A stretch of 44,906 bases of DNA, from positions 1-44,906 of the forward strand of contig JANQGW010000085.1 of NCBI GenBank assembly GCA_028282905.1, written 5' to 3'. Made by a program: the position numbers and the translations under genes. The notes under the pieces are model-generated. The model had not been told where the DNA came from. It saw nothing but the letters and a program-made list of their open reading frames with translations, and searched no databases. Shown here one piece after another: positions 1 through 9,934 of the stretch (position 1 is the stretch's first letter; each line of letters opens with the position of its first letter). The DNA comes from Sedimentisphaerales bacterium (GTDB taxonomy: Bacteria > Planctomycetota > Phycisphaerae > Sedimentisphaerales > Anaerohalosphaeraceae).

Positions 1-240
1 TTGGCCGATGAACGCGGCGTTGATCTGATTGCTCCGCATAAAGGAAATCGGAAACAACCGGCCACGCAAGATGGACGCACCTTGCGACGGTACAAGAAAC
101 GGTGGAAGGTCGAGCGGCTGTTTGCCTAGCTCCAAAACTACCGTCGGCTGGTTGTTCGTTATGAAGATCATCTTAAAAACTTTCTGGCCATGGTGCAACT
201 TGGCTGCATCCTAATCCTCCTAAGGAGGGTTTTGGGATGA
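1..240 (+). pseudogene. IS5-family transposase, C-terminal part, interrupted by an amber codon
   Basis: Frame 1 is open from the window edge and reads as the C-terminal third of an IS5-family DDE transposase, with the typical basic block [14 protein letters not shown] followed by LQNYRRLVVRYEDHL. The Glu in KVER is the expected third catalytic residue of the DDE triad. An in-frame TAG at 127-129 sits where related proteins have Trp (RLFAW-LQNYRR), so this copy is inactivated by what looks like one TGG-to-TAG change. The frame then stays open to TGA at 238-240. The 5' two thirds lie outside the window. The right end of the element probably lies just past the stop, in GGGTTTTGGGATGACTT. The IS ends against the 3' end of the GH172 gene. 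Family assignment is by motif recognition only. Confidence 0.8.
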
Positions 241-243
241 CTT

Positions 244-1407
244 CTAGTACTCAACTTCTAACACTTCCACTGAAGGCAGTTTGGGGAATTTTTGGTGAGG
301 TTCGGTTTGATACCAGAATGCCACCGATGACACATCATCCTCGAGAGGCAGGTAATTTCCTTTGTCGTCCCAGCCTAAGCATTGAATCTGGATTTTCAAA
401 TCAGATTTAAAACGGATGGGATCGTAGATGTGCCATCGGTATTGACCGAACCGTCCGACAAACGGGCCTTTGTGTTCAACGTTATAAAATCCTGAATACG
501 GGGTATTGTGATTAACATACTCAAAGTTTTTCCAGCTCGCATCGCGATACTTTTTATAGGCATAGGAGCCGAGGAAATAATCCTCTTCACCGGTTCCGTT
601 AATCGTCGGGTAATCGGTGTCACCGTCAATGAATATCTGCACTTCGCCTTCTCCCCACCAGCGGTCGCTGCGGGTTCCGCGCGACAGAAACGTTCCAACG
701 TAATGTCCACGCCCCTGAATATTGTCCACGATGATGTATTCCTTCTTAAACTGCACTTTTTTCACTCGGTGGAACTGGGCATGGAAATAAGCCGAATTTT
801 TGGGAACTTCAGTCAAGGTATAATCCACCTGGTAATAAAGTGTCATTCTCGAATCCGTCAGGTTAGCCATTGTGATTTTGCACTGTTTACGAAACGGCAT
901 CTGCCAGAAACAGTTAAAACCGTTCAACGGATTGACGCAAACGGGCAACGAAATAATGTCCGTTTGGTTTTTGCTGCCCCAGGCATTGCAGAAGAAATCG
1001 CCGACCGGCACCTCCACAGACGGTTCGGTTTCGCCATCCCAGTAGATGCGAATAATCCGCAGGCGGTCATTGCCATCTCTGCCGGGCGTCATCCAGATAT
1101 GGTTGATAATTCCGGAATCATTAATCTCTGCCAAAACCTTTTCTTCGCCGGGAGCGATGAAGACATAGGGATTGGTTTTCCACCCATGTTTTTGAGCTGC
1201 ACGCTTGGCATTGCCTTGTTCGGGGCTGATACGGCCACCCTGCCCTTTTTCACCGGTTAAGTTTTCCGGGCTAATCGAACGGGTTTTGGCATCACTCATC
1301 AGAAACAGGCTGTTCATTCCCGGGATCAAAACAGTATTGTTTTCATGAGAACATCCCGATACGACAAAAAGTGTTAAACTGATAAATACAACTGTTAACC
1401 GTTTCAT
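244..1407 (-). CDS. GH172-type (DUF2961) glycosidase lipoprotein
   Basis: A 387-residue protein whose N-terminus (MKRLTVVFISLTLFVVSGC) is a lipoprotein signal with lipobox VSGC, so it is probably membrane-anchored outside the cytoplasm. The body matches DUF2961, now GH172, whose characterised members act on alpha-D-arabinofuranosides or alpha-D-fructofuranosyl linkages. Visible family marks are GRISPEQG near residue 58, FIAPGEEKVLAEI near 83, WWGEGEVQIFIDGD near 250 and GTGEEDYF near 271. Glu253 and Glu274 are 21 residues apart, the spacing I recall for the catalytic pair of the characterised enzyme; the assignment here is inference. It is the last gene of the GH116-GH116-GH172 run, 32 bp after the preceding stop. 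Its own stop codon lies in a CTAG tetramer next to the IS5 remnant. The substrate is unknown. Confidence 0.85.
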   Translation of the reverse strand: MKRLTVVFISLTLFVVSGCSHENNTVLIPGMNSLFLMSDAKTRSISPENLTGEKGQGGRISPEQGNAKRAAQKHGWKTNPYVFIAPGEEKVLAEINDSGIINHIWMTPGRDGNDRLRIIRIYWDGETEPSVEVPVGDFFCNAWGSKNQTDIISLPVCVNPLNGFNCFWQMPFRKQCKITMANLTDSRMTLYYQVDYTLTEVPKNSAYFHAQFHRVKKVQFKKEYIIVDNIQGRGHYVGTFLSRGTRSDRWWGEGEVQIFIDGDTDYPTINGTGEEDYFLGSYAYKKYRDASWKNFEYVNHNTPYSGFYNVEHKGPFVGRFGQYRWHIYDPIRFKSDLKIQIQCLGWDDKGNYLPLEDDVSSVAFWYQTEPHQKFPKLPSVEVLEVEY

Positions 1408-1439
1408 ATTCTGCGACCCTATGCTTCAAATCCTTTTTA

Positions 1440-4139
1440 TTATTCGTTCACTTTGACTATTAGTGATTGTCCGGATTTTAAAGAGCACTTTTTTTTAAAA
1501 TCAATCACTAAATGACTCTCCTTTTGCGTAAATTTGGTTTTCACTTCCCGGCCATTGACTGTTACTTTTACAGATTCAGCCGTTTTATTTTCCGGCAGTT
1601 CTAAGGCTAATTGCTGAAGCTGTAAATGACCCCATTCCAACTTAATCTCTACTTGCTGAGTGTTCTTTGTTTGCTGCTGGGTAAAACTGCCCCAACCTTC
1701 AGCAGTAATAAACGCACTCTTGAAATTTTCCGGGCTCAATTTCGGCTCAAATCCCAACCGGTCTTTCGGCCCATGGTATTTGAAACCTGAAACAGAGATA
1801 AACGGTGCATAACCGGACATCGCACGGGTATAATGGTTGCCGTATTCAATCTCACTATAAGGGTTTCGACGGGACGGGCGATAGCGTTCGTGCACAGCCT
1901 TGACCAGCGTTAATCCTTCCAGCAGCAGGCCGCTGTCAATCATCACAGCAGCCGTCGTGTACTCCTGGCCGGTCCAGCACTCGGAAAAATAACCTAACGG
2001 CGTAGCGTGCCAGCCACCAGTGATATTACCATGTGCGGTTTTGCCGCCGCCTTTGGGGAAGACACACATCATACAGCCGGCCTCTCCCGGTTCGGAATAG
2101 GTTCTTTTGGGCTCGACCGGCGGATCTTTCAGATAATCGTCTACATCCTTGAAAAAGTTATAGCGGAAGATTGATCTCAATGCGGCCCGTGTTTTGTCAG
2201 ACTCGAAAACATCCAGCAGTCCTACCTGTTCAGTCCAATATTGACCCAGCAACTGGTCAATATGACTGCCGACATTTGTATTTGGTGCATCCAGGTGGTT
2301 ATTATCAAGTTCCTGAATGAAATACTCACCGTCAAACAATTCTTCGCCCATATTCTTTCTCCCCATGTTCGCAATTCGGTGACATTGAACCGCAAAGTCG
2401 GAATCGCCCATATCATCGGCCATTTCTGCACCGGCTCGCAGGGCCGCACAATAAAGACCGCTGATCCACGGAATTTTTCCGTACCAGGTCAGATCCAGCG
2501 TGTTATACTGCGGCCCTTCCAGGATACCGTCCGGTTGGCCTGTCTTGGCAGAGTCCTGAGCAATCGTCACTTCAATGCTCTTTTTGATCTTTGGCCAGAT
2601 CGAACGAAGGAAGCTGTCATCTTCGCTCATGAGGTGCTCGCGATAAACCCGCATAATCGTGCCGCAGTGACCGTCAATCGCATGCTCGGAGCCGGCGTGT
2701 TTGCCCTGATGACTATATTCAGCCCGGTAACGGATAACACCATCGCTCTCCCGGAAAGACAGCCCGTAGTCAACCATTGACCGTAAATCACGCGTAACAT
2801 CCGGGAAAACCCGCCCCATCGCCTGCTCATAGTGCAGGACATGCGTACAGGTTCCCTGCCCCAAGTGGACGCCTTCCCAGCAATAGGGCCGACCGTTTAG
2901 CTTCGGCTTAGCCGGATCATAGAAACGGTGCCAAACCGTCGTCGCTAACGTACTGACATTGATAAATGTCCGGTCCAGAAACCAATACGGTAAAGTCGAA
3001 TCATACCAGGTCTTTTGCCACAATTTTGTCGTTTCCGAAAGCTGTTTATAATTATTGGAAACGTATGCTGCAACTTCAGATGCATCAGCGAATCGGCCCG
3101 CATAGTAATGACGCTGATTTTGAATATTAGTCAGTGCCTGCACGCCGCCGTAGCCTTTATGGATATTGGGAAAATGCCACGCGATTGCAAATACAATCGT
3201 CTTTGATTGGCCGGGTTGCAATTGAACTGTGTCGCTTACGCCCCCAATCAGTTTTACTTTCAGCGGCACTTGAATGTGTTCCGGATTTGACTGCAACCAG
3301 GTCTCGGTGAGCGGTTCATCAATTTGAGCATTCCCAATCGCCTTTGCCGTCGGATTCAACACCGACAATACCATTGAACCATAATCCGGAAGATTTTCCA
3401 GAGTCTCACTCTTTTCAGCTTGCTTTTGGACACTGTCACAAATTAAGTCGTATCTTGCAGAGTTTGACTGGATACGATTGCGATGAAAGCCCATCAGGGA
3501 TTCACCGCGAAATCCATTAATCGTATTTTGAAGCCAACCCGCCAACTGCACATCCACCGGCTGCGATGAAGTATTCTTCACCTTATATTCCATGATAACC
3601 GCCGGAATACCGGACTGTTCGCTGTCAGTCGGACAAAATGGCGAATACGCCGTCAAATCAATCTCAACCGGCAATTCGGCATCACGATATTTTACCATTC
3701 CGACAGGATATTCGCCTCGGAAGGCAATCTCGGAAAATCCCTTACGATTCAATGATCGCGTTTGTGTTTTCCCCTGCGAAGTCACTCTTATCGCAAATCC
3801 CTGCTCAATGTTTTGATAATCAGTCGGATTCATCGGTTCCAGATAGTATTTAAATCCCGGACTGAAAGGCTTCATGGATTGGACATTGTTGATTTCCCAA
3901 TACCACAGTTGTCCGTCACCGCCCAAATAAACCTGTCCGCAAAACAAACCGCCAATCGGCATTCCGATATATCTCAAATCATCACCGGCATAAACTTCCC
4001 GCTGCCCTTGTGATGTCAAACCATCAATCCATTCCTGCGAAAAGCCCTTTTCTTTCAATGCTCGAACACTATCAGTTGTCGAAGCTTGAACTGGACAGGT
4101 TACCATTACTAGACATATTAGAGACAACAAACGATTCAT
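1440..4139 (-). CDS. GH116 family glycosidase (second of a tandem pair)
   Basis: About 899 residues from the ATG at 4139, chosen over upstream in-frame codons because AAAGGA precedes it by about 8 nt and it starts a clean signal peptide (MNRLLSLICLVMVTCPVQA). The protein has a GH116 N-terminal beta domain (about 50-330) and a C-terminal (alpha/alpha)6 catalytic domain (about 380-800). Characterised GH116 enzymes are beta-glucosidases, beta-xylosidases and glucosylceramidases. The nucleophile Glu is expected in YCWEGVHLGQGTC (about 422) and the acid/base Asp in QYNTLDLTWYG (about 549), by analogy with the LEG and YDTW motifs of other members. Both residues are present, so it should be active. 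It follows a GH116 paralogue by 46 bp and precedes the GH172 gene, which fits one operon for breaking down an exported glycan. Confidence 0.88.
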   Translation of the reverse strand: MNRLLSLICLVMVTCPVQASTTDSVRALKEKGFSQEWIDGLTSQGQREVYAGDDLRYIGMPIGGLFCGQVYLGGDGQLWYWEINNVQSMKPFSPGFKYYLEPMNPTDYQNIEQGFAIRVTSQGKTQTRSLNRKGFSEIAFRGEYPVGMVKYRDAELPVEIDLTAYSPFCPTDSEQSGIPAVIMEYKVKNTSSQPVDVQLAGWLQNTINGFRGESLMGFHRNRIQSNSARYDLICDSVQKQAEKSETLENLPDYGSMVLSVLNPTAKAIGNAQIDEPLTETWLQSNPEHIQVPLKVKLIGGVSDTVQLQPGQSKTIVFAIAWHFPNIHKGYGGVQALTNIQNQRHYYAGRFADASEVAAYVSNNYKQLSETTKLWQKTWYDSTLPYWFLDRTFINVSTLATTVWHRFYDPAKPKLNGRPYCWEGVHLGQGTCTHVLHYEQAMGRVFPDVTRDLRSMVDYGLSFRESDGVIRYRAEYSHQGKHAGSEHAIDGHCGTIMRVYREHLMSEDDSFLRSIWPKIKKSIEVTIAQDSAKTGQPDGILEGPQYNTLDLTWYGKIPWISGLYCAALRAGAEMADDMGDSDFAVQCHRIANMGRKNMGEELFDGEYFIQELDNNHLDAPNTNVGSHIDQLLGQYWTEQVGLLDVFESDKTRAALRSIFRYNFFKDVDDYLKDPPVEPKRTYSEPGEAGCMMCVFPKGGGKTAHGNITGGWHATPLGYFSECWTGQEYTTAAVMIDSGLLLEGLTLVKAVHERYRPSRRNPYSEIEYGNHYTRAMSGYAPFISVSGFKYHGPKDRLGFEPKLSPENFKSAFITAEGWGSFTQQQTKNTQQVEIKLEWGHLQLQQLALELPENKTAESVKVTVNGREVKTKFTQKESHLVIDFKKKCSLKSGQSLIVKVNE

Positions 4140-4185
4140 TCGTAATTCCTTTCTCATACTTTTCCAATAACCAGAGCCTGGCAAC

Positions 4186-6828
4186 TTAATTCAAATCCAT
4201 TTCGACCGTCAGCGTTTCATCGGTATCCACTTGACATCTTTCAGTCAGGTCGATGGCAATCTTAGCATCTAACTGACGAAATGCCGCTGGGACAACTTGA
4301 TGACCGCACTTCACTCGTATTTTCTCTACTTGACGGCCTTTGGGCACTTCAAAATAAAGTCGCTGCACAGTGAGATTTCCATATTTAACGGCAATTTGGT
4401 TGATTTGACCGTTTGACTTTCTTTGTTGACTGATATTGCCCCAGCTTTTAGCCGCAGTAAAGAAGGATGTAAAATCTTCCGGCGACAGCTTTGGAGAAAA
4501 ACCTATTTTTTCAGCCGGGCCGTCATATTCAAAGCCCTGTAACGCAATCAGACAGCCCCACGAAGCCATGGCGCGAGCATAGTGGTCACCGCACTCCACT
4601 TCATTCCACGGATTATGTTTTTCCGGCACATAACGCTCATGCACAGCTTTAATCATTGACAAACCTTCGTCCAACATGCCCTCATGAATCATATGGGTCG
4701 CCACTTGGTATTCGATTCCGGTCCAAACCTCATTTCGATATCGCACCCCGTTTTTCCCGGGGTGCTCACTGTTAGGCCATGTGCAAATCAGCAGGCCCGG
4801 CTCGCCCGCATGCGCAAAGTACCGCTCGGGGATGTGTATTTTATTCTGCGAGGCAACATCCGATGTCCAGTTAAACTTCCAAATAGACGTCAGCGTCTTT
4901 TTAACCTTTTCTTCAGGATAAATATAACCCAGATTCAACTGGTGAGCCCAGGTTTGACCTAACATCTGATCCGAAAGACAGCCATCCCAGTACTGGTACC
5001 TAGAATGCTTTTGGCGGGTAGTATCCTGCACAAAATATTCACCACTCCACAGTTTTTTCACCGAATTATCACTGCCGTTCTTGGCAATCGTGCGACAACG
5101 TTCCGCAAATTCAATATCACCGATGCAAGCAGCCATCTCGGCAGCCGCCTTCAAAGCCGCCAGGTATAATCCGCCCACGTAGGTATTGGCTCCGTAAAAG
5201 CTGATGTCATAGGTATTGGGCTGGACGCCCTCGATCAGGCCGTTATCATTACCGTCAAGATTGATAAGGTATTCCAAGCTTTTCTTGATTTTGGGCCAAT
5301 TTCGGTTAAGAAAATCATGATTTCCTGTCATTAAATGTTCCCGGTACGCCTTGAGAATCGCTCCGGCGTGGCCGTCCAGATGATCTCCGCCACGACCGTT
5401 GCGCGTTGCCACACCACCTGTTTGGGGATTGAACGAAACACCATAGTCCTGCTTTTCACGAACGGTTCGCTCAAGTTCCGGAAACAATCTCGCCATTGCG
5501 TGTTCATAGGTCCAGACATGTGTGCAGGTACCGTAACAACTGCCAACGCCCTCCCATGCCCAGAAACGATCATTTTCCCACCACTGGCAGGTTTCAGTCG
5601 CTAAATTGGACACCGGCATCATCAACCGATGTATCAACCAGTAAGGTAGGCTTTGCCGTCGATAATAGGTATCCCAAAAAAGTCGGGTTTGTGAAGTAAG
5701 TGAGTCAAAATTCTCGTGCAGGTAGTTGGCAACATCACCGGAACTGTCGAACCAGTTGGCGTACATATTGCCGACATATTTCCCGGTCGTTAGATTCGGC
5801 TTATTCCATTTCCCATCCCAACCTTCGCCTTTGGGACGATTGGGAAAATACCACGTTATCAGATAGGTCACCGTTCGGCTCTGACCGGGCTTGAGACTAA
5901 ACTGTGAACGCAAATTGCCCACCAGTTTTTCGCCCAATGGAACAGACTTTTCCAAAACTTGACTATTACGCTCTGCCGTCCCTTTGGCATCGGCATCCAG
6001 AACCGTTAAGCAAACATTACCGTAATAAGGATGCTTTTCATCAAAGATGATCTTTTCATCCTTTTCCGGCCTTTGCAGTTTCAAAGAAAATTCAATGGAT
6101 GACCTTCTGTCGCCTTTGGTTGCCCTATTGACACTCCTGGCATTGATTTGTCCCTTTTTTTCGAGTGCAACCAGATTTTGCAACCATCCGTCAAATATAA
6201 TTTTAATCGTTTCATCTGTGGTATTGGTAATTGTATGATTTAGTATCGTTCCGGGAATTGCAGAATCTTTGGCATTCAGCGGAATAAACGGCGAAAAGAC
6301 CTCGCTGGTAATCTTGACCGGAAATCCCTTGCTGTCCTCATAATTGATCGTCGCGATGGGATATTCACCGATAAACGAAATATCATCAAAGTCCGCCTCA
6401 CTCAGCGTTTTAGTAGCAATACTCGCTTCAGTTGTCACCTGAACAGAAAACCCCTGATCGATAAAGGCAGGCGGTTTTTCACCTCTGTAGCAAACCTTAA
6501 TCGGACCGAAAGCGGTATCAAACTCCATCAGATTTTCATGTCCATCTCCAGTATTATAGGCATTGTTGGCAATCCACCAGCGAGCCAACGTCCCGTCACC
6601 GCGAACATAAAGCTGGCCAGCACAAATGCCGCCGCACGGCATACCAATCATTTCAAGTTGATCGCCTCGATAGACCGTTTGCCTGTCTCTGGCATACAAA
6701 CTTTCCATCCATTGCGAAGATAGTTTTTTATCTGCGGGAACATAATGTTGAAAATTCTGTCCGTAACCGCTTTGGACAATGACAAGACATAAAACGCCCA
6801 AAAGAATCGTGCTGCAATCTTTAAACAC
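4186..6828 (-). CDS. GH116 family glycosidase (first of a tandem pair)
   Basis: 880 residues starting at GTG 6828, with GGAG six nt upstream. The signal peptide ends near SGYGQ-NFQHY. Domain layout matches the downstream paralogue: an N-terminal beta domain, then the catalytic helical barrel. The expected catalytic Glu is in FWAWEGVGSCYGTC (Glu426) and the Asp in QPNTYDISFYG (Asp541). The motifs DHLDGHAGAILKAYREHLM and EVWTGIEYQVATHMIHEGM are also conserved between the two copies. Divergence is large, so this is an old duplication, perhaps with split specificity (glucose versus xylose or linkage type). It is the first of the three glycosidase genes; the promoter probably lies in the 345 bp before it. 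Confidence 0.88.
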   Translation of the reverse strand: MFKDCSTILLGVLCLVIVQSGYGQNFQHYVPADKKLSSQWMESLYARDRQTVYRGDQLEMIGMPCGGICAGQLYVRGDGTLARWWIANNAYNTGDGHENLMEFDTAFGPIKVCYRGEKPPAFIDQGFSVQVTTEASIATKTLSEADFDDISFIGEYPIATINYEDSKGFPVKITSEVFSPFIPLNAKDSAIPGTILNHTITNTTDETIKIIFDGWLQNLVALEKKGQINARSVNRATKGDRRSSIEFSLKLQRPEKDEKIIFDEKHPYYGNVCLTVLDADAKGTAERNSQVLEKSVPLGEKLVGNLRSQFSLKPGQSRTVTYLITWYFPNRPKGEGWDGKWNKPNLTTGKYVGNMYANWFDSSGDVANYLHENFDSLTSQTRLFWDTYYRRQSLPYWLIHRLMMPVSNLATETCQWWENDRFWAWEGVGSCYGTCTHVWTYEHAMARLFPELERTVREKQDYGVSFNPQTGGVATRNGRGGDHLDGHAGAILKAYREHLMTGNHDFLNRNWPKIKKSLEYLINLDGNDNGLIEGVQPNTYDISFYGANTYVGGLYLAALKAAAEMAACIGDIEFAERCRTIAKNGSDNSVKKLWSGEYFVQDTTRQKHSRYQYWDGCLSDQMLGQTWAHQLNLGYIYPEEKVKKTLTSIWKFNWTSDVASQNKIHIPERYFAHAGEPGLLICTWPNSEHPGKNGVRYRNEVWTGIEYQVATHMIHEGMLDEGLSMIKAVHERYVPEKHNPWNEVECGDHYARAMASWGCLIALQGFEYDGPAEKIGFSPKLSPEDFTSFFTAAKSWGNISQQRKSNGQINQIAVKYGNLTVQRLYFEVPKGRQVEKIRVKCGHQVVPAAFRQLDAKIAIDLTERCQVDTDETLTVEMDLN

Positions 6829-7173
6829 TCTAATCTCCGAATTTCCTAACTACCTATTGCCATTTAAAGTCATATATCACCTCCTCACTATAGGACACTA
6901 TCATTGTAGCCTCCAGCGCCACCACTGAAAACACCATTTGCTAACAAAAACATAACCGTTTTTGGAAGTTCTTTACCTGCAGTGACAATCAGTAACCTTG
7001 CCTTCGTTATCCCCCCGTCGCCCGAAAATATGAACAGTGCAGAACTCTGACCATCTTTCGCCAAAGTTTTGCACTGTGCTGATTCATCAAAAATGAAAGA
7101 GCATCAATTTAAGGTTTGCTTCAGATATTCAAAAGAGGTCTTTAAAATGGTCTTCAGATTGTCATTGATGTAA
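6829..7173. other. Intergenic region upstream of the GH116 operon
   Basis: 345 bp between the prepilin-like gene and the first GH116 gene. I see no convincing coding frame. It contains an inverted repeat at 7034-7077, listed separately, and AT-rich sequence near 6840-6960 that could hold the glycosidase operon promoter, but no clear promoter boxes. Confidence 0.5.
7034..7077 (-). terminator. Inverted repeat, possible terminator of the prepilin-like gene
   Basis: ACAGTGCA (7034-7041) pairs exactly with TGCACTGT (7070-7077), extended inward by AACT/AGTT after one mismatch; the loop is about 18 nt. On the minus strand the hairpin lies about 100 nt after the prepilin stop and is followed by a modest T-rich stretch (CATATTTTC). 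It could be a weak terminator or a processing hairpin ahead of the GH116 genes. Confidence 0.35.
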
Positions 7174-7965
7174 TTACCACCATTGATGAACATTCGCATC
7201 CTGAATAAATCGAAGTGTCATATCTTCATAGGATTTCCAGACGGTATGCCCGTCCATATACATGACATTTCCTCCCGTGGCAATACCATCCCGACCTATA
7301 TGATTTGTCCAGTCTTCCACTCCGAATACATTCCAATTTCCAGCCCGAGCTGAGAATTTCACATTTGGATTTACAGAGGGATCACTGTCAGAAATCACCT
7401 GATCTGCAAGCAATTCGGTATTGGCGGCACTGCGGGCAGTCAGTTTGCGTGGCCATTCCCTGGCAAATTCTCCAATCTGTGGCCTGTAGTTTCCGCCGGC
7501 GGGGTCATTTCGAGACGGGGAATCTGTATCTGCCATATAAAAATAAGAACTGTTCCTGAAATATGCGTATCGATTGGTAATTGGCTCCGACGTTGAAGGC
7601 ACAACGCCGCCGTTTCTGGCCGTCTCCGTCCAACGCCAGATACGGTCGTCTTCTGGATCCTGAGTTTTGTCAGCAGGACAGAAAAATGTCCTCCGATCCC
7701 CGCCGGAATTCATAATATAATCCGTCGTCAGGTATGAAAAATCATGCAGCCAGTTCATTGCATAGAACATCGGCAGCTCATCATCATTTTCATTCGCATA
7801 GATAATGATGCCATTACCCAACTGGTCAACATTCGTCGCACAAATTAAACGTCTGGCCCGTTCTTTGACCTGACTCAATGCCGGCATCACAATTGTCATC
7901 AGCAACGCAATAATGGCAATCACCACCAGTAATTCAATTAGAGTAAACCCTTTATTCTCTCTCAT
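7174..7965 (-). CDS. Prepilin-like protein with type IV pilin methylation signal (DUF1559-like)
   Basis: 263 residues from the ATG at 7965. This start places [22 protein letters not shown] at the N-terminus, the canonical prepilin peptidase and methylation signal, with cleavage after Gly and a mature Phe followed by a hydrophobic helix; the longer upstream frame would bury it. The rest resembles the planctomycete/verrucomicrobial DUF1559-type pseudopilins: a basic segment [12 protein letters not shown] after the helix, and near the C-terminus NHIGRDG...MYMDGHTVW, like the H-X9-DG motif of that family. These proteins are very abundant in planctomycetes and their roles are mostly unknown; secretion pseudopilus or surface attachment is the usual inference. 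It lies between the LamG genes and the glycosidases, so it may belong to the same regulon. Confidence 0.85.
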   Translation of the reverse strand: MRENKGFTLIELLVVIAIIALLMTIVMPALSQVKERARRLICATNVDQLGNGIIIYANENDDELPMFYAMNWLHDFSYLTTDYIMNSGGDRRTFFCPADKTQDPEDDRIWRWTETARNGGVVPSTSEPITNRYAYFRNSSYFYMADTDSPSRNDPAGGNYRPQIGEFAREWPRKLTARSAANTELLADQVISDSDPSVNPNVKFSARAGNWNVFGVEDWTNHIGRDGIATGGNVMYMDGHTVWKSYEDMTLRFIQDANVHQWW

Positions 7966-8106
7966 TTGCCCTGATACCTTTTCTGAATACGATCCAACAA
8001 TAACATGAACAATCGCACAGCAACGGAGTGCCGAAAATACTTCGACACTCCGCACTGCTCATCTATTTAAAGATGCAACACGATTACATATCACATAGAC
8101 TCACCT

Positions 8107-9873
8107 TTAGAAGCAATCCGGATATAAATTACAATCCAGCCATGATCCGGCAAGTTCAACAATATCTGAGATACCCACCCGGCAGTCATCGTCCAAGTCA
8201 TACTCCGGAGGAGTCACACAGACAAAACCACCGGCAACATCAGTAAAATCCTTAGCAGCATCTTCCGGACTCAGCACATAGTTGAAAATCTTCACATCAT
8301 CGATGCGACCGCTAAAGAAACTCTCAGGGTCACTAACATTTCGGATGGATTCGGCTTTGTGACCAAAACGCAAGTCACCTTCCAGATCGGGGAAGCCGAG
8401 ACCGTGTCCGTTGTAGTCCACATACAGTTCACCATTAAGATACATATCGAGGTCACCATATGCCGAGTAAGCAAAGGCAATATGCGTCCACTGGCTAACA
8501 ACAAACACCTCGGGAGCAGCTGTCCAAGATGCCCAATTCGCTGCGGTACCATCAGCAATCGATAGCCAGGCACCATCTTTCCCGCCATACGTCGAGGTCG
8601 CGGTCGCAACAGTAAATGCATCATCGTCTTCCGTACCCGCATCGGCGCCAAATTTCCCAATGAGCCCCTGAAGCGGATTATCTAAGCTGTTCGGACGTGC
8701 CCAGAATGTCACGGTAAATCCGGGAGTTGAACCAACCGCTGGCAGCGGAACATCACCAACAATATTCATGAAATCATCAACACCGTCCAGCAGTAAGGAA
8801 CCATCGCCGACAACAGAGGCCACATCATTCGGCTCGGCGCCCTGCATTGAAAATTTAGCACCACCTTCCAGCGTGCCGTTATAGCCAGTTCCATTGGCTT
8901 CAACACCATCGCCGTTCAACGGCCAGTGATAGAGACAACGCTTGATAAATAATCCCGCCAAATTACTTGTCGTAGAACCGCTTGTAGTCGTAACAACGCA
9001 ATAGTAATAACCTTCATCTATTTCAGCAACACCGTCAATCGACAGTGTATCAGTCGTTTCACCGGAAAGTTCAGACTCATCATCCGCAGTCTCCGGATCC
9101 GGATCGTAAAACCACTGGTAACTCAGCATACCGCCCAACGGATCGGTCGCAGCAATTGAAAACTCCGCGTTTTCACCAACTGCAACAAATTGATCATCCG
9201 GATGGTCTTCGATAACTGGCAACACCGCTTCTTCAATGACCAACCCTGCCCAGTTACCTTCATTGCCAGTATAGGCCGCGGTTCCGATGATTTCACCGCT
9301 GGCATCACTGTCGACTAATATCGTAGCAACCTGATTAGACACAATTGACAATGTCTCACCATTCATCTCAAAATCAAGACCACGACCGCCAACAGGCCCG
9401 TGATAGAATGTCAGCAAGTATGGGCTGTCCGCAGTCAGCCCGGCAACTTTCCAGTTAAGCGGACTGGTTGTCGGAATATCAAAATGACCGTCTCCACTAG
9501 GAGAAAGAGCCAGCAGCCAATCACCTATCAGTGCATCCTCACCCGACTGACCGGACCAACCAACAATCGTATTCGGATCGCCGTCACCGATAGTCAGAAC
9601 AACCGAACCAACCTCATTTACATCACTGATCAATGGCATACTAATCGGACCAGAATCATAATCTGAACCAGCGCCGGCAACATTGATCGATTGAACCTGG
9701 AAGATGTTCCATACAAGATTAGGCTCGGTCATATCGACTGGATCTGTCTGACCGTATATCCCATTATGATTGTAATTTCCCTGAAAATCCACATTCCACT
9801 TTTGCGCGTTGGCAACTGAGACAGCCAGAATCAACGCAATACAGATAAATATTAATTGTTTAAGTCTCATCAT
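8107..9873 (-). CDS. Secreted Ig-like + LamG + dockerin-tag protein (paralogue 2)
   Basis: 588 residues from the ATG at 9873, which has GGAG seven nt upstream and begins the signal peptide MMRLKQLIFICIALILAVSVANA; a longer frame uses a TTG without such support. An N-terminal beta region (about 25-220) is unassigned. An Ig-like domain follows (about 225-315, with YQWFYDPD and EGYYYCVV). Then comes a LamG/concanavalin-like domain (about 320-540, starting HWPLNGDG and including VTFWARPNS and GRIDDVKIFNYVLSPED). The C-terminus carries one EF-hand-like dockerin tag, DLDDDCRVGISDIVELAGSWLDC. No catalytic residues are recognised; a glycan-binding or surface-display role is inferred. It shares architecture with the next gene upstream, 61 bp away. 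Confidence 0.82.
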   Translation of the reverse strand: MMRLKQLIFICIALILAVSVANAQKWNVDFQGNYNHNGIYGQTDPVDMTEPNLVWNIFQVQSINVAGAGSDYDSGPISMPLISDVNEVGSVVLTIGDGDPNTIVGWSGQSGEDALIGDWLLALSPSGDGHFDIPTTSPLNWKVAGLTADSPYLLTFYHGPVGGRGLDFEMNGETLSIVSNQVATILVDSDASGEIIGTAAYTGNEGNWAGLVIEEAVLPVIEDHPDDQFVAVGENAEFSIAATDPLGGMLSYQWFYDPDPETADDESELSGETTDTLSIDGVAEIDEGYYYCVVTTTSGSTTSNLAGLFIKRCLYHWPLNGDGVEANGTGYNGTLEGGAKFSMQGAEPNDVASVVGDGSLLLDGVDDFMNIVGDVPLPAVGSTPGFTVTFWARPNSLDNPLQGLIGKFGADAGTEDDDAFTVATATSTYGGKDGAWLSIADGTAANWASWTAAPEVFVVSQWTHIAFAYSAYGDLDMYLNGELYVDYNGHGLGFPDLEGDLRFGHKAESIRNVSDPESFFSGRIDDVKIFNYVLSPEDAAKDFTDVAGGFVCVTPPEYDLDDDCRVGISDIVELAGSWLDCNLYPDCF

Positions 9874-9934
9874 TATTATTCTCCAAGTATAGTTACAGTT
9901 ATTATTGTTTCCCAATGCGGAATCATTTCCGGTA

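Noticed and set aside
508-1260. A 250-codon open frame on the plus strand opposite the GH172 gene
   Set aside because: It is the antisense of a gene with clear family motifs, lacks a ribosome site and has no recognisable domains.
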